From positions 186,001 to 250,000 of the forward strand of contig NZ_VUNE01000001.1 of assembly GCF_009695815.1 (NCBI RefSeq): 64,000 nucleotides of DNA, given 5' to 3'. Positions within the stretch are counted from its first letter, which is position 1. Every line of letters begins with the position of its first letter. Origin of the DNA: Peptostreptococcus porci (lineage in GTDB: Bacteria > Bacillota > Clostridia > Peptostreptococcales > Peptostreptococcaceae). Below are positions 9,272 through 21,100 of the stretch, piece after piece. Below the pieces are notes generated by a model. That model had not been told where the DNA came from. It saw only the letters and a program-made list of their open reading frames with translations, and did no database searches. The position numbers and the translations under genes were made by a program.

Positions 9272-9376
9272 ACAAAAAAATATTTAATTTATTAGACAAT
9301 GATTATGTTAATTAAATCAATAAACATAAAAGACTTAAAATTAATAAAACGTTATCATTATTTTTAAAAGAATAAA

Positions 9377-9391
9377 AATTTTCTAAAAATT
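9377..9391 (+). promoter_or_regulatory. CodY box upstream of the ilv operon
   Basis: AATTTTCTAAAAATT matches the CodY consensus AATTTTCWGAAAATT at 14 of 15 positions and ends one base before the -35 element. CodY represses branched-chain amino acid genes in many Firmicutes when isoleucine, leucine, valine and GTP are plentiful. Binding here is inference. Confidence 0.65.
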
Positions 9392-9392
9392 G

Positions 9393-9421
9393 TTGACATT
9401 ATATTTTAAAGTGTGTATAAT
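9393..9421 (+). promoter_or_regulatory. Consensus sigma-A promoter of the ilv operon
   Basis: TTGACA (9393-9398), 17 bases, TATAAT (9416-9421): a perfect match. Transcription should start near 9428, at the beginning of the T-box leader. Confidence 0.9.
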
Positions 9422-9427
9422 CATTTC

Positions 9428-9725
9428 ATACAAGAAGATAAGAAAAGCAATGACGAAGACAAAGCTATTTTTGTAGTCTGATACAGCAAGCCTAAATGAT
9501 GAGAGATGGCACAGATGTAAATAGGTAATGATCACTTCGTAGCTGTTGTACCGAACAATTATTAGTAAGTATAGCCGTATTCCCACGTTATAGGGATAAG
9601 ATTAAGATAATACTATTATCCGATCTGATGAGAGGTGAATTTATTTCACAAGTAAGGTGGTACCGCGAATATGCTTTCGTCCTTATATGTCCTTTGGATA
9701 TATTATGGCGAAAGTTTTTTTATTA
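9428..9725 (+). ncRNA. T-box leader, probable isoleucine specifier
   Basis: Leader RNA that senses uncharged tRNA. The T-box core AAGGTGGTACCGCG lies at 9654-9667, followed by the terminator whose 5' arm is CTTTCGTCC and 3' arm GGCGAAAG before a T run. A lower stem I helix can form between ACGAAG (about 9449) and CTTCGT (9535-9540). Directly 5' of its 3' strand is AUC-A (9531-9534), the expected place and context of a specifier codon, so tRNA-Ile is the best guess. The downstream genes make branched-chain amino acids, which agrees. Confidence 0.88.
9671..9723 (+). terminator. T-box-controlled terminator
   Basis: CTTTCG(TCC) pairs with (GG)CGAAAG around an inner ATATGTCC/GGATATAT hairpin, followed by TTTTTTT. 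The alternative antiterminator would use the T-box sequence and the 5' arm. Confidence 0.8.
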
Positions 9726-9805
9726 AAAAAAATTGTCCTACACAAATATCCGATGAGAAATATTTCTATCTTCTTAAAAAATTTGAAGTATTTGGAGGTA
9801 TTAAA

Positions 9806-10051
9806 ATGGAAACAACATTGTATGCGAGATTGACACAAGGTATGGATTCTTTTATGAGAGTGTCGATGACACTTAGAAGAAGAGAGTTTAAGTTGAAAAA
9901 CATCAGTTTATCCTTAGAAGATAACATGATGCAGATGACGGTAAATGAAGATGAGTCTAGCTCAAAATCAATTCTAAACCACCTGGAAAAAATGTATGAT
10001 GTGTCAGACGTAACACTTGAAGTTAAACCAGTATTGTCGGCAGTTTATTAG
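9806..10051 (+). CDS. ACT-domain protein, acetolactate synthase small-subunit-like
   Basis: 81-residue protein of IlvM-like size, essentially one ACT domain: LYARLTQGMDSFMRVSMTLRRREFKL, then SLEDNMMQMTV and a C-terminal strand. It probably is the regulatory subunit of the acetolactate synthase encoded by ilvB at the end of the operon. The ATG at 9806 follows GGAGG (9794-9798); the frame runs back through the leader terminator, so earlier starts are rejected. It is the first gene after the T-box. Feedback control by valine is family knowledge only. Confidence 0.8.
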   Translation: METTLYARLTQGMDSFMRVSMTLRRREFKLKNISLSLEDNMMQMTVNEDESSSKSILNHLEKMYDVSDVTLEVKPVLSAVY

Positions 10052-10164
10052 CGAAACTAATATTAAATAAGAACAGGATAAAGTCTGAAAAAATTACAGG
10101 AACAATAGTGAGAATATTTATAAAAATAAGAAAATATTGATAAAAAATAAAGGAGAGAATAAAA

Positions 10165-11160
10165 ATGGCAAAATTGTTTTATGATAAAGATGTAAATGTT
10201 GAAAGTATGTTAAATTCAAAAGTTTGTGTGGTAGGGTATGGAAGTCAAGGTCATGCACATGCACAGAATTTGAGAGATAGTGGAGTGAATGTATGTGTGG
10301 CACTATATGAGGGAAGCAAGTCAAAAGAAAAGGCAGAAAAAGATGGATTCGAAGTATTCAATGTTGCAGATGGAGTTAAAAATAGCGATGTTGTAGTAAT
10401 GCTGCTACCTGATGAAAAGCAAAAGGCAGTTTATGATAAGGATGTCGAACCGAATTTGAGAGAAGGTCAGACATTGGTATTTGCTCACGGATTCAATATC
10501 CATTTTGGTCAGATAGTTCCTCCTGACTTTGTAGATGTTGTGATGGTCGCTCCAAAAGGTCCAGGACATTTGGTAAGAAGTGTATTTGAATCTGGAAGTG
10601 GAGTTCCGGCAGTGTTTGCAGTTCATAATAACCATAGTAAAAATGCAGAAAAATTCGTATTGGAGTATGCAAAAGGAATTGGTGCAACAAGAGCTGGAGT
10701 GCTTGAAACTACATTTAAAGAGGAGACTGAAACTGATTTATTTGGAGAACAGGCTGTACTATGTGGTGGTGTAAATGCTTTGATGAAAGCTGGCTTTGAA
10801 ACATTGGTTGCAGCTGGTTATCAGAAAGAAGTAGCATATTTTGAATGTCTTCATGAAATGAAGCTGGTAATAGATTTGTTGTATGCAGGTGGTTTTGAAG
10901 GAATGAGATATTCTATCAGTGATACTGCAGAATATGGAGATTATGTATCTGGAGCAAGAGTAATAGATGACCATGTTAAGGCTTCTATGAGGGCAGTACT
11001 TGATGATATACAAAATGGGAAGTTTGCAAGAGAATGGATAGCAGAAAATGAAAATGGTAGAGTGAATTTCAATAGATTTAGAGAAGAAGCAAAGGACTCA
11101 GAGGTTACTCAGGTTGGTAAAGAGTTACGTAGTATGATGAGTTTTTTAAATAAAAAGTAA
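10165..11160 (+). CDS. ilvC: Ketol-acid reductoisomerase
   Basis: Second step of valine and isoleucine synthesis: isomerises and reduces 2-acetolactate or 2-aceto-2-hydroxybutyrate with NAD(P)H and Mg2+. 331 residues, class I length. The N-terminal Rossmann motif [17 protein letters not shown] is at about residues 25-41. The metal/substrate blocks follow: [44 protein letters not shown] and the C-terminal region [24 protein letters not shown]. It is followed directly by ilvD after only a few bases, which indicates co-transcription. Confidence 0.97.
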   Translation: MAKLFYDKDVNVESMLNSKVCVVGYGSQGHAHAQNLRDSGVNVCVALYEGSKSKEKAEKDGFEVFNVADGVKNSDVVVMLLPDEKQKAVYDKDVEPNLREGQTLVFAHGFNIHFGQIVPPDFVDVVMVAPKGPGHLVRSVFESGSGVPAVFAVHNNHSKNAEKFVLEYAKGIGATRAGVLETTFKEETETDLFGEQAVLCGGVNALMKAGFETLVAAGYQKEVAYFECLHEMKLVIDLLYAGGFEGMRYSISDTAEYGDYVSGARVIDDHVKASMRAVLDDIQNGKFAREWIAENENGRVNFNRFREEAKDSEVTQVGKELRSMMSFLNKK

Positions 11161-11172
11161 GAGGTTTTGAGT

Positions 11173-12822
11173 ATGAAAAGTTCATTGGCAAAGCAAGGAT
11201 TGACAAAAGCTCCACACAGGTCTTTATTAAAGGCTAGTGGGCTGACAGATGAAGAAATAAATAAACCGTTTGTGGGGATAGTAAATTCCTTCAATGAGAT
11301 TGTACCAGGACACGTTAATCTTAGAGAAATAACTGAAGCAGTAAAACGAGGTGTTTTGATTTCTGGAGGAACACCTCTGGAATTTCCTTCTATTGCAGTT
11401 TGCGATGGAATTTCCATGAATCATGAAGGAATGAAATATTCACTTGTCAGCAGGGAGATAATATGTGACAGTATTGAGGTGATGGCTAGAGCGCATAGCC
11501 TTGATGCATTAGTTTTAATACCTAGTTGTGATAAGGTTGTTCCAGGTATGCTGATGGCAGCGGCGAGAGTCAATATTCCCACTATAGTAATAAGTGGTGG
11601 ACCTATGTTGGCAGGTAGATATCAAGACAAAAATGTGGATTTGACTACAGTTTTTGAAGCTGTTGGAAAGGTGACAAATGGACAAATGTGCGAAGAAGAT
11701 TTACTTGGACTTGAAAATAATGCTTGTCCGACTTGTGGATCATGTTCTGGAATGTTTACAGCAAATTCAATGAATTGTATGACTGAAGCACTTGGAATGG
11801 CGTTAAATGGCAATGCGAGTATTCCTGCTGTTTATTCAGCGAGAAAAAGACTGGCGAAATTGGCTGGTATGCAGGTAATGGAACTGTTGAAAAATGATAT
11901 AAAACCTAGAGATATTATGACAGAGAAAGCTTTTAGAAATTCACTAGCTGTAGATATGGCTTTGGGATGCTCTACCAATACTGTTTTACATTTGCCCGCA
12001 ATAGCGCATGAAGCGAAGGTAGAATTGAATTTAGATATCATAAATGAAGTAAGTAAAAAAACTCCGAACTTGTGTAAGCTAAGTCCAGCTGGAGGTCACT
12101 ATATGCAGGATCTTGAAGAAGAGGGTGGAGTAAAGGCTGTGATGAACGAATTGAGTAAGCTTGGAGTAATTAATAAAGAGGTTATGACGGTTTATGGGAA
12201 ATCACTAGGTGAAACCTTGGTTGACAAGAAGTCAGACAGAGTAATTAGAGATTATGATAATCCATATTCAAAAGATGGAGGCATAAAGGTATTAAGAGGA
12301 AATTTGGCGCCGAATGGTGCAGTAATAAAGAAATCAGCAGTTGATTCTAGCATAAAGAAGTTTGAAGGATTTGCAAAGGTATTCGACTCTGAGGAAGAGG
12401 CAGTAAGTGCTATTTTATCAAAAGAGATAGTAAAAGGTGATGTGGTCGTTATTAGATATGAAGGACCAAAGGGTGGTCCTGGAATGAGAGAGATGTTGAC
12501 TCCTACTTCGGTACTTTCAGGGATGGATTTGGATAGAGATGTATGTCTATTGACTGATGGAAGGTTTTCTGGTGGAAGTAGGGGATTTTGTATAGGTCAT
12601 ATATCACCTGAAGCCTATGAAGGTGGTATGATTGGTTTGATTAAAAATGGAGATAAGGTCATCATTGATTTGGAAGACTCTGAGATAAATGTAGAGATTG
12701 ACGAAGCTGAATATAATAATAGAAAAAATAATTTTTCGCCAAAGAAAAAGGAAGTAGATGGATATCTGAGTAAGTATGTTAAACTGGTTTCATCTGCAGC
12801 AGAGGGGGCGATTTGTAGATAG
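11173..12822 (+). CDS. ilvD: Dihydroxy-acid dehydratase
   Basis: Third step of branched-chain amino acid synthesis: dehydrates 2,3-dihydroxy-3-methylvalerate or -isovalerate to the 2-oxoacid. 549 residues from the ATG at 11173 (RBS GAGG at 11161); an in-frame TTG at 11167 is too close to the RBS. Cluster-binding cysteines are visible in SCDKVVPGM and NACPTCGSCSGMFTANSMNC. The C-terminal blocks YEGPKGGPGMREML and LTDGRFSGGSRGFCIGHISPEA are diagnostic. The start lies 12 bases after ilvC, and the stop is 11 bases before ilvB. Confidence 0.97.
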   Translation: MKSSLAKQGLTKAPHRSLLKASGLTDEEINKPFVGIVNSFNEIVPGHVNLREITEAVKRGVLISGGTPLEFPSIAVCDGISMNHEGMKYSLVSREIICDSIEVMARAHSLDALVLIPSCDKVVPGMLMAAARVNIPTIVISGGPMLAGRYQDKNVDLTTVFEAVGKVTNGQMCEEDLLGLENNACPTCGSCSGMFTANSMNCMTEALGMALNGNASIPAVYSARKRLAKLAGMQVMELLKNDIKPRDIMTEKAFRNSLAVDMALGCSTNTVLHLPAIAHEAKVELNLDIINEVSKKTPNLCKLSPAGGHYMQDLEEEGGVKAVMNELSKLGVINKEVMTVYGKSLGETLVDKKSDRVIRDYDNPYSKDGGIKVLRGNLAPNGAVIKKSAVDSSIKKFEGFAKVFDSEEEAVSAILSKEIVKGDVVVIRYEGPKGGPGMREMLTPTSVLSGMDLDRDVCLLTDGRFSGGSRGFCIGHISPEAYEGGMIGLIKNGDKVIIDLEDSEINVEIDEAEYNNRKNNFSPKKKEVDGYLSKYVKLVSSAAEGAICR

Positions 12823-12833
12823 GAGAATTGAGT

Positions 12834-14510
12834 ATGAATGGAGCACAATTAGTATTGGAATGTTTAAAAAAAGAAGGAGTTGATACTCTATTTGGGTATC
12901 CTGGAGGAGCAGTAATACCACTGTACGACGCTCTATATGACTATAGAGCAGATTTTTTTCACATTAGAACTTCTCATGAACAGGGTCTGGTGCACGCAGC
13001 AGATGCCTATGCCAGAAGCACAGGGAAAACAGGAGTGTGTATTACAACGTCAGGACCTGGTGCAACTAATGCAATCACTGGGTTGGCTACGGCATATCTC
13101 GATTCAACTCCGATGGTTATGATAAGTGGACAAGTTGGTACTACAATGCTAGGGAGAGATTCATTTCAGGAGATAGATATAACGGGAATAGCACTATCAG
13201 TGACAAAGCATAATTATTTACTGAGAAATGTACGGGATATTGCTCCTACGATAAAGGAAGCCTTTAGAGTCGCCCAAAGTGGTAGAAAAGGACCGGTGTT
13301 AATTGATATTCCAAAAGATTTATTTACTAGCGAAATTGATTTTGATCCATTTGATGACGAAAGATTAGACGAAATTGACAATAGAAATTTTGAATTTAAA
13401 AAAGATGATAATTTAAAAGGTAATATCGCCAGTGCAATAAAACTGATAGAGAAAAGCGAGAAGCCAATTATTTATTCTGGTGGCGGCGTGAAGAGTAGTA
13501 ATGCCGAATGTGAGCTTTTTGAGTTTGCAAAAAAATGTGATATTCCAGTTGTAAATACGTTGATGGGGCTTGGAACCTTTGACATAAAAGATGAGTTATC
13601 TCTTGGTCTGATGGGAATGCATGGCTTTAAAGAATGTAATCTGGCAGTAGCAAATGCTGACTTGATAATAGGCGTTGGTGTCAGATTTAGCGATAGAGGA
13701 ACTGGACTATGCTCTGCCTTTGGGGCAAATGCAAAAATTATTCATATAGAGTTGGATAGAAGCGAGGTTGGAAAAAATATAAGATGCGACCTATCTTTGG
13801 TCGGAAACTGTAGAGAAATCTTGTCGGAATTGACAAGGGTATGTCCAAATTTAGACCATTCTGAATGGAAGCATACTATTTCAACCTTTGAAGATAAAAA
13901 TAGGATAGACATAAATGATTTTCATCCACAAAATATTTTGAAGGTGGTAAATGAGTCTGTCGATTTAAAAGGAAGCAATGTTTTGGTGACAGATGTGGGA
14001 CAGCACCAGATGTGGGCTGCACAACATTGGCAATTTAAACCAACTAGAAGCTTTATTACATCTGGTGGACTAGGTACTATGGGATTTGGACTTGGTGCTG
14101 CGATAGGGACTGCCGTTGGTAATAAAGATAAAAAAACTGTGTTGGTAACTGGTGATGGAAGCTTCAGAATGAATTTAAATGAGCTTGCCACTGTTAGAGA
14201 ATACAATGTACCGATTTTGATTCTACTATTTAATAATCATACTCTTGGAATGGTTAGACAGTGGCAAAAACTATTTTCAGATAAGAGATATTCTGAAACC
14301 GACATCAATAGAACGATCGACTATACAAATTTGGCAAACTCGTTTGGGATTGATTCAGTTAGGGTAGATAATTTGGTGGAGTTGAAAAGAGTGATTGATG
14401 AGTATAATTTTGAGGGACCTTTATTTGTGGAATGTGAAGTGAATACCGACTATGATGTATTCCCTATCGTGCCACCAAATGATGTTCTTGAAAATTTGAT
14501 TTGTGGTTAA
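12834..14510 (+). CDS. ilvB: Acetolactate synthase, large (catalytic) subunit
   Basis: Thiamine-diphosphate enzyme making 2-acetolactate or 2-aceto-2-hydroxybutyrate. 558 residues from the ATG at 12834 (AGGAGA upstream). Order of domains: PYR domain with GYPGGAVIPLYDAL and the catalytic Glu in SHEQGLVHAADAYAR, central FAD-type domain (about 190-340), PP domain with GDGSFRMNLNELAT and NNHTLGMVRQWQ. It is the last gene of the operon; the order ACT-C-D-B differs from the more usual ilvB-ilvN-ilvC. The small subunit gene lies at the other end of the operon. Confidence 0.95.
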   Translation: MNGAQLVLECLKKEGVDTLFGYPGGAVIPLYDALYDYRADFFHIRTSHEQGLVHAADAYARSTGKTGVCITTSGPGATNAITGLATAYLDSTPMVMISGQVGTTMLGRDSFQEIDITGIALSVTKHNYLLRNVRDIAPTIKEAFRVAQSGRKGPVLIDIPKDLFTSEIDFDPFDDERLDEIDNRNFEFKKDDNLKGNIASAIKLIEKSEKPIIYSGGGVKSSNAECELFEFAKKCDIPVVNTLMGLGTFDIKDELSLGLMGMHGFKECNLAVANADLIIGVGVRFSDRGTGLCSAFGANAKIIHIELDRSEVGKNIRCDLSLVGNCREILSELTRVCPNLDHSEWKHTISTFEDKNRIDINDFHPQNILKVVNESVDLKGSNVLVTDVGQHQMWAAQHWQFKPTRSFITSGGLGTMGFGLGAAIGTAVGNKDKKTVLVTGDGSFRMNLNELATVREYNVPILILLFNNHTLGMVRQWQKLFSDKRYSETDINRTIDYTNLANSFGIDSVRVDNLVELKRVIDEYNFEGPLFVECEVNTDYDVFPIVPPNDVLENLICG

Positions 14511-14583
14511 TAAGCCTTCCTCAAGTTAATGATATTTTCCATAAAATATTATTGCCTTGTAAAAAATAAATAAAATTAGTCTA

Positions 14584-14622
14584 AAAAAGCTATTGACGAA
14601 TTTCGTCAATAGCTTTTTTGTT
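14584..14622 (+). terminator. Terminator of the ilv operon
   Basis: AGCTATTGACGAA pairs with TTCGTCAATAGCT almost without a loop, followed by TTTTTT. A very strong hairpin. Confidence 0.93.
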
Positions 14623-15143
14623 TATAGATAATTGTTTTAAATTATTTTATGATATAAGTTTATGGAAAAATATTTGAGATGATGTTCTCGGTATCAACTA
14701 GTTATTTGTAACGTTTTCAAAAAATATAAGCATGAAAATATTTATTTAACAATTTATTGTAGTGTATTAGTTATTTAGAAAAACTAATTATTTTAAAATT
14801 CTATAAATAGGGGTTACTATAAAACATAATAATATCAAATGGTTAGAATTTGTTATAAAAATATATAAGGATATTAAAATGAAAAATATAAAAAATTATT
14901 AATATTTTTATAGGAATCTAATAAAAAAATAAATATTTTTTAAATATAAACCTAATAATGGTTAAAAAAATCTTTATTATTTACTTTTTTGTTTTAATAT
15001 GATAAAGTGATATTCAAAGTAATTATTAAATTTAATAAATGCATTTTCTAATCTTATGATTATAGATTCTTATTAATTTAAAAAGATAAAAAATAATAGA
15101 AGATAAATTAAAAAATGTACTAAATTTATACAAGGAGAGAAAT
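14623..15143 (+). other. AT-rich intergenic region before the pilus locus
   Basis: About 520 bases of very AT-rich DNA with no frame of note, between the ilv terminator and the tip adhesin gene. The adhesin has an RBS (AAGGAGAG) at 15132-15139. I found no convincing -35/-10 pair, riboswitch or long inverted repeat. The length suggests a regulated promoter or long leader. Confidence 0.4.
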
Positions 15144-18100
15144 ATGAAACGAATAAAAAAAATCGTAACGTTATTTTTGGCAATTATTCTTCTATTTACT
15201 AGTATTCCAATAAATTCATTGTTGGCCGATGATGTTATACGCACGAGTATTGAGGGGAATTATGAAGTAAATCGAGGTGCAGAAAATAATGATGAAAGTG
15301 TAGACGCCAGTAATAATGATGCGATTATAAAAAATGGTGACGAAAACTTAGCTGAACCGATTGCGGAAATGGATGTTGGTCAAAACTTAAATAAAAAGCT
15401 GACATATGCAAATTATAAGTTTGAGCCATTAGCTGCAAATGGCAGGGGAGAATCTTTTAGATTTGAACTTTCTTTTGAGTTTAACACTGTAGAAGGAATA
15501 AAGGCTGGTGACTTTGTAACAGTTGATATATCAAAACTATTGGCAAACAAGGAAGAAATCCGAGATTTAAAGGTTTCTATCGATGATAAAGATATTTCGA
15601 TTGCAGAGGGGCATTATGAAAGTGAATCTAATCAGATTAAATATATTTTCAATAGTGAAGCTGAAAAATTATCTTCAACGGAAGCCGTGAAGGTATCACA
15701 AATATTTGATTTAAACAATAATATGTCTGTTGAAGATATAGAAATAGGGGATGCAAAATCCATAGAAATTATAAATATAATTTTTGATACCATTGAGAAA
15801 ACAAATATAAAAATTGACGATGATGAAAAGGTTGAATTGCCAACGGTGGATAGAGTGACGGATAAAGATACGCCGGAAGAAAATAGAAGTACAGTTAATA
15901 ACCGTTTTGGTTTAAATAGAAGCCTGTTGTCAGAATTGGATATTTTGGATCCTATGAACTATGCCAATTCAGGAAATATTTCAGAGGATTTTATAAGAGC
16001 TTTTTCAACAAACACAGCGTTGTCATCATTTTCAGCTCCGATGTTGTCGACTAGGTCCACAAATGTCGAAGCCACGGGTGATGACGTAAGTGGTAAAATT
16101 ACATTTACAAACAATAATCCAATTGGAACTTACAATAGAATCAGTATTACTGCCAACACTGAAAGTGATACATACCTATTGAACTTATCTTTTCAATTTG
16201 AAAACAGTATAAAGTCTGGTGATTATTTTGCAATTAGAATACCAAGTGTTTTATCGCCGCAATCTATTGTAAAGAGTTCTAATGTACTGGATCTAAAGAC
16301 AAAGGATGGAGAAGTTGTCGCACAGGCAAAATATGATGAAAATACGAGAACTATAACATATGTTTTTACATCATATATGGATAACCATAGAAATGTGAAA
16401 GGAACATTGAAACAACCATTTAATTTAAATCCATATTATGTTACTGCTGGGGATCATGTTTATGTAGGCGAGTTCGAAGTAGCAGGAAAGTATCTAAATA
16501 CAACATATAGCGATTATTATACTAATACAAATGAAAGGGCTGACGATAATAACGGAAATACGATTTTTAAATCGGTTGTGGTTGATGTGGATAGGGATAA
16601 CAAAACATTTACTCAATATATTCATTTAAATCCTAATGGACTTGGATTATATGAGAGTTCGCTAACTATTAGACCGACCGATGAAAATAGTAGTGCTGTT
16701 ATAAATAAAAATACAAAGGTGGAGCTGTACGAGGCTTATTATCCTTACTCATTGAATATATATTCGCCAGCATACCTGTATTCACTTAATAATATGGCGA
16801 ATTTAAGTGTTACAAATGGTGCGGTGAATGCTTATTTTGGCAATTATCTTTATAATAATAACAGATATGTGCTTAAAGTTACTGGTTCAATAGATGATTT
16901 GGGCAAGCCAATATCTTTGAGTGCATCATTTAGCACAAGAAATTCACAAGGATATACTGGAACATTTTCCAAAGTGACATCATATTCTAATCAGTTGGGT
17001 TCGTCTGAATTTAGTGGTGACCCACTCTATAAACCTGTAGACTTTACTATAAAAAAGGTAAACGAAAATGGTGATAACTTAACAGGTGCAAAATTTAAAA
17101 TAACGAGTGATACTGGAAAAACTTGGGAGATAGATGGAGAAAATCTATCTAATTTTGAGTTTAAGCAATTGCCAAAGGGACACTATACTATAGAAGAAAC
17201 CAAAACACCTGATGGATACAAGCCTCCATCAACATATTGGCAATTTACGATAAATGTTGATGAGCAGGATCAGGCATTTATAACAAGCCCAGATTTTCCG
17301 ATGGAAATAAAAACGGATGGAAATACCAGAATTTCTGGAGAGTTTCCAGACCCTTATGAGTCTCTATATTCTGATTTGGTAAGAAATCCAAGAGATTATG
17401 AGGCTGAATTTAAAGATAGTGGATTACTTTCTACAAAAAAGGGAACTGTTAGTAAGAGAATTATAGATAGATTGTCTGCAAATACTTATAAAGTAGAGGT
17501 TATGGTAAAAGTGGATCCAAATCAAACCATAAACAGTGGAAAAATTGAGGACCAAATGGGAGATGTCTTTAATGTTGATTTGGGAGTTGATAGTGGATTT
17601 GCTCGTGAGGACTATTCACTGACAGCATCTGATGGTTCCTTCCTCTATATCGAAAATCCGAATAGTGAAAGCTTCGTTTCCGGAGGGGAACCATTTGCAA
17701 AGGACAAAATATTAACCGGTTCAAAAATTAGTTATGATGCGAATGCAGACAAAATAAATGTTGAAAATCTAAACTTTACAACGAAAGACAAAGGCGCTTG
17801 GATAAAGTTGACATATAATATCAAGTTTGATTTTGATAAGGCTGATGGATTGAATAAAAGCACTTTTTATAAAATAGGAGACACTTCTTTTTCTTGGTTG
17901 AATAACTATAGTCAGAGAGAACGTCAGGCGTTAGCATCGCCATCTGCAAGACCCATAATTCATGGGAAGCAGACGGAAATGGCAGTTACTGTTATCAATT
18001 TTAAGGAAGATGCCAAATTGGAGATGAAGAAGGTCGGGGAAAAAAGAACCTATGGAAGTGATGGCAAATTTACAACAGCGACTGTAGGTCTGCAGGGTGC

Positions 18101-21100
18101 ACAGTTTGAGCTTTATAAGTCGTCAGAAAATAATTCAACTAAGGCGATAACGACAAATAAAAAGTTTATAACTAATGCAGATGGTGAAATTCTTTTTCAA
18201 AACCTTCAAAGAGACTTCGATGATAAGAAGGGTAATTCCAGAAGCACATATTATTGGCTAAAAGAATTATCATCACCTAATGGATATGAAAAAGCGAGAG
18301 ATTTAATTGGACCTTTCAGGATAAACTATGATGGAAGTGTTGATTATTTAGGTAATGATAGCAATACGGTAAAAAAAGATAACCAAGATAATAAATGGCA
18401 GATTGAAAACAAGAGAATCAACCACAAGGGTGAACTTGATATCTTTAAAAGAGCAGGAGATGAAACGCTTGATGGAGGAGGTAATAAACCTCTGAAGGGC
18501 TCTACCTTTACTCTATATTGGGTTGGCGGAACGAACGATAAGGTTGATCCGGTGTCAAATTGGGATAAGTTTTGGTCATCAAATGAGGTTTCTCAAACTG
18601 TAACCTCAGAGGAAGACGGACGAGTATTTTTCAAAGACTTAAAAGAGGGCTATTATAGACTTGAAGAAACAAAGCCTTCGCCTGGTTATGTAAAGGCAAA
18701 TACTATTTGGCAAGTTTATGTAGATGGAGAAGGGATTACAAAAATAACAGATGTTACAAATAAAAAAAGCAATGAAAATAATATCGTGAAGCCGGCAGCT
18801 ATAACGGGTAGTGCGAGACGTTCGTTATTTAGAAGTCTCAGCTCGGAGTTTATTACAGATAGTTTTCATAAACCGATGAGCTTATTAGGTATAATGCCAG
18901 CATCTGATTTGGAATCTGTAAGAGCTGCAAACGTAGAAAATTCCGTTACGAGAGAGTCTACAGGTGGAAATGATTCAGAATCTGGAGAATATGTAAATAT
19001 ACAAAAGATAGATTCGAAATACCATAAAGAGTTATATTCTGCACCTGATAAAGTATATGAATACACAGGTGAACAAGAAAATTTTACAGGATTCAAGGAA
19101 AAGTATATAAATCCAACAGATACAAAAGGACTTTATACATTTGATGGTTCCTATAAAAGCTTGGCACTTAACGAAGTTGCTGGTGTAAATAAATATATTG
19201 TTCCAACTGGAAAACCAGGAGAATATACGGTTCACGTAAGAGTTAAGGGGAATAGAACGAAGTCTAATCTGGGAGTCGTTATTGTATATGATAACTCAAA
19301 CTCTATGAGAAAGAATACGAATAATGCAGACAGGCTATCACAGGCGAATCAAGCCATTTCAAATTTTACAAAGCAGCTGGTTTCGACAGGAAATGAAGAA
19401 ACAAAAGTGGCATTGGTAACCTATGGTTCAGAATTATTTCCTGAATATAGTACTTATAATGAGAGTAATCCATTTACCAATAATCCAGATAATATAATTA
19501 ATAAACTTCCGCAAAAAATTCCAACGGAAAGAAATGTCAGTGGTCTTGGTGGTACGTATACACAGGGTGCGATAGAAAAGGCAAAAGAATTACTGAAGAA
19601 AGAAAGCTTTGACAACAAGGTTATTCTTACAGTAACAGATGGTGTGCCGACCTACTCGAATCTTATAAAATATATCGATGAGAATGGCAAATATGTATTT
19701 GATACAACTAAGACTGGTACAGGGAATAGATTTATTCAACCTTATACTTATAACAGTGGAGGTCTTACAAACTATCAGCAGCCAGAACAGGCTTATTATT
19801 CTGACTACTGGGTTGAAGATAAGACCAAATCATATGATAGTAATGCCGATTATGCCAAATCAAATGGTACGAAATATTATTATAAAAATAACTCCATTGT
19901 ACGAAGCGCTCACACAGAAAATAGATGGGTTAACTCAGGATATTATGATAGTTGGGGTCGTTGGATAGATACAAGTGGTTATAGAAATGTAATGGTTGAT
20001 GAGCCTTTACCAAACAATGGATACGGCTATAAGCTTATAAAAAATCATGGATATGCAACTATTGAATCTGGTGGACAAATTCAAAAAGAAGGCTATCAAA
20101 TGTACACATTAGGTATACAAATTGGAAGTTCGAATATTACAGGAACTCAAAATCCAGATGCCACACGTTTGGATGCCCTTGAGGTTATGTTTGGGATATC
20201 ATCATCAAAGGATCACTACTTTGATGCTCAGAATCTAGACTATTTGGATGTATATTTGAAGCAAATTTTAACTGAATTGGAAGAACAGAATCCACCGACG
20301 GTAAACAATGGAAAGCTAATTGACCCAATGGGAGAAATGGTAACACTGGCAGAAAATGAGCCAATAGTCACTTCCATAAAAGATGTTGGTAGCAAAAAAA
20401 TTCCTATAGAAATTATGAACATGATTTCTACAAGCATTAAAGAAATGAGCTATGAAAAAAATGGAAGCACAATAAAAACTAGGGGCATTGAGTTAGGTAA
20501 TCTAAATATAGGTAAAGACCAAGAAATCGAGCTTACATATAAGGTTCATTTAAATACAGAAAATCCGAAATATGTTCAAGGAACAATGTATGAAACTAAT
20601 GGACCGACTACGTTGCAACCAAATGGTGATTATGACAAAAAATGGCAGCTTCCGATACCAAAAATTTCAGGACCAATGGTTCCTATGGAGTTATCCAAGC
20701 AGTGGCAGAAGGCAGACGGAACTGTGCCAGAAAAGACCAAGCCTGTACAAGTCCAGCTACAAAGAAAATTGGTTGGGCAGGACGATAGTGAGTATAAAAA
20801 TGTACCAGAATATGACGCTCTTGGAAGACAAATTGAAAATCCGATGCCGAAGGAAGTAAATGCTCCAGATTGGAAGATTGAATACAAAAATCTTATTCCT
20901 TTTGATAAAGACGGAAATGTATATGAATACAGAATCCTAGAAGTCAATCCAGATGGGGCGTATACAATTCTCTATGAAGGAAATGGGTACTCTTCTACAA
21001 TTATCAACAGAGAAAGAGTAAAGCAAGATGTTATAAACAATATTAACGAAATATCCTTTGTAAAAAAGGACTCGAAAAACGGAAAAACATTGTCTAATGT

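Noticed and set aside
9344-9357. Possible CcpA cre site ATAAAACGTTATCA
   Set aside because: The first two bases of the consensus (TG) do not match, and a 12/14 match is common in AT-rich DNA.
9671-9805. Upstream extension of the ACT-domain frame
   Set aside because: It runs through the T-box terminator; the ATG at 9806 has a proper RBS.
14707-14722. Cre-like sequence TGTAACGTTTTCA before the pilus locus
   Set aside because: One base of the consensus spacing is missing, so it does not fit a cre site.
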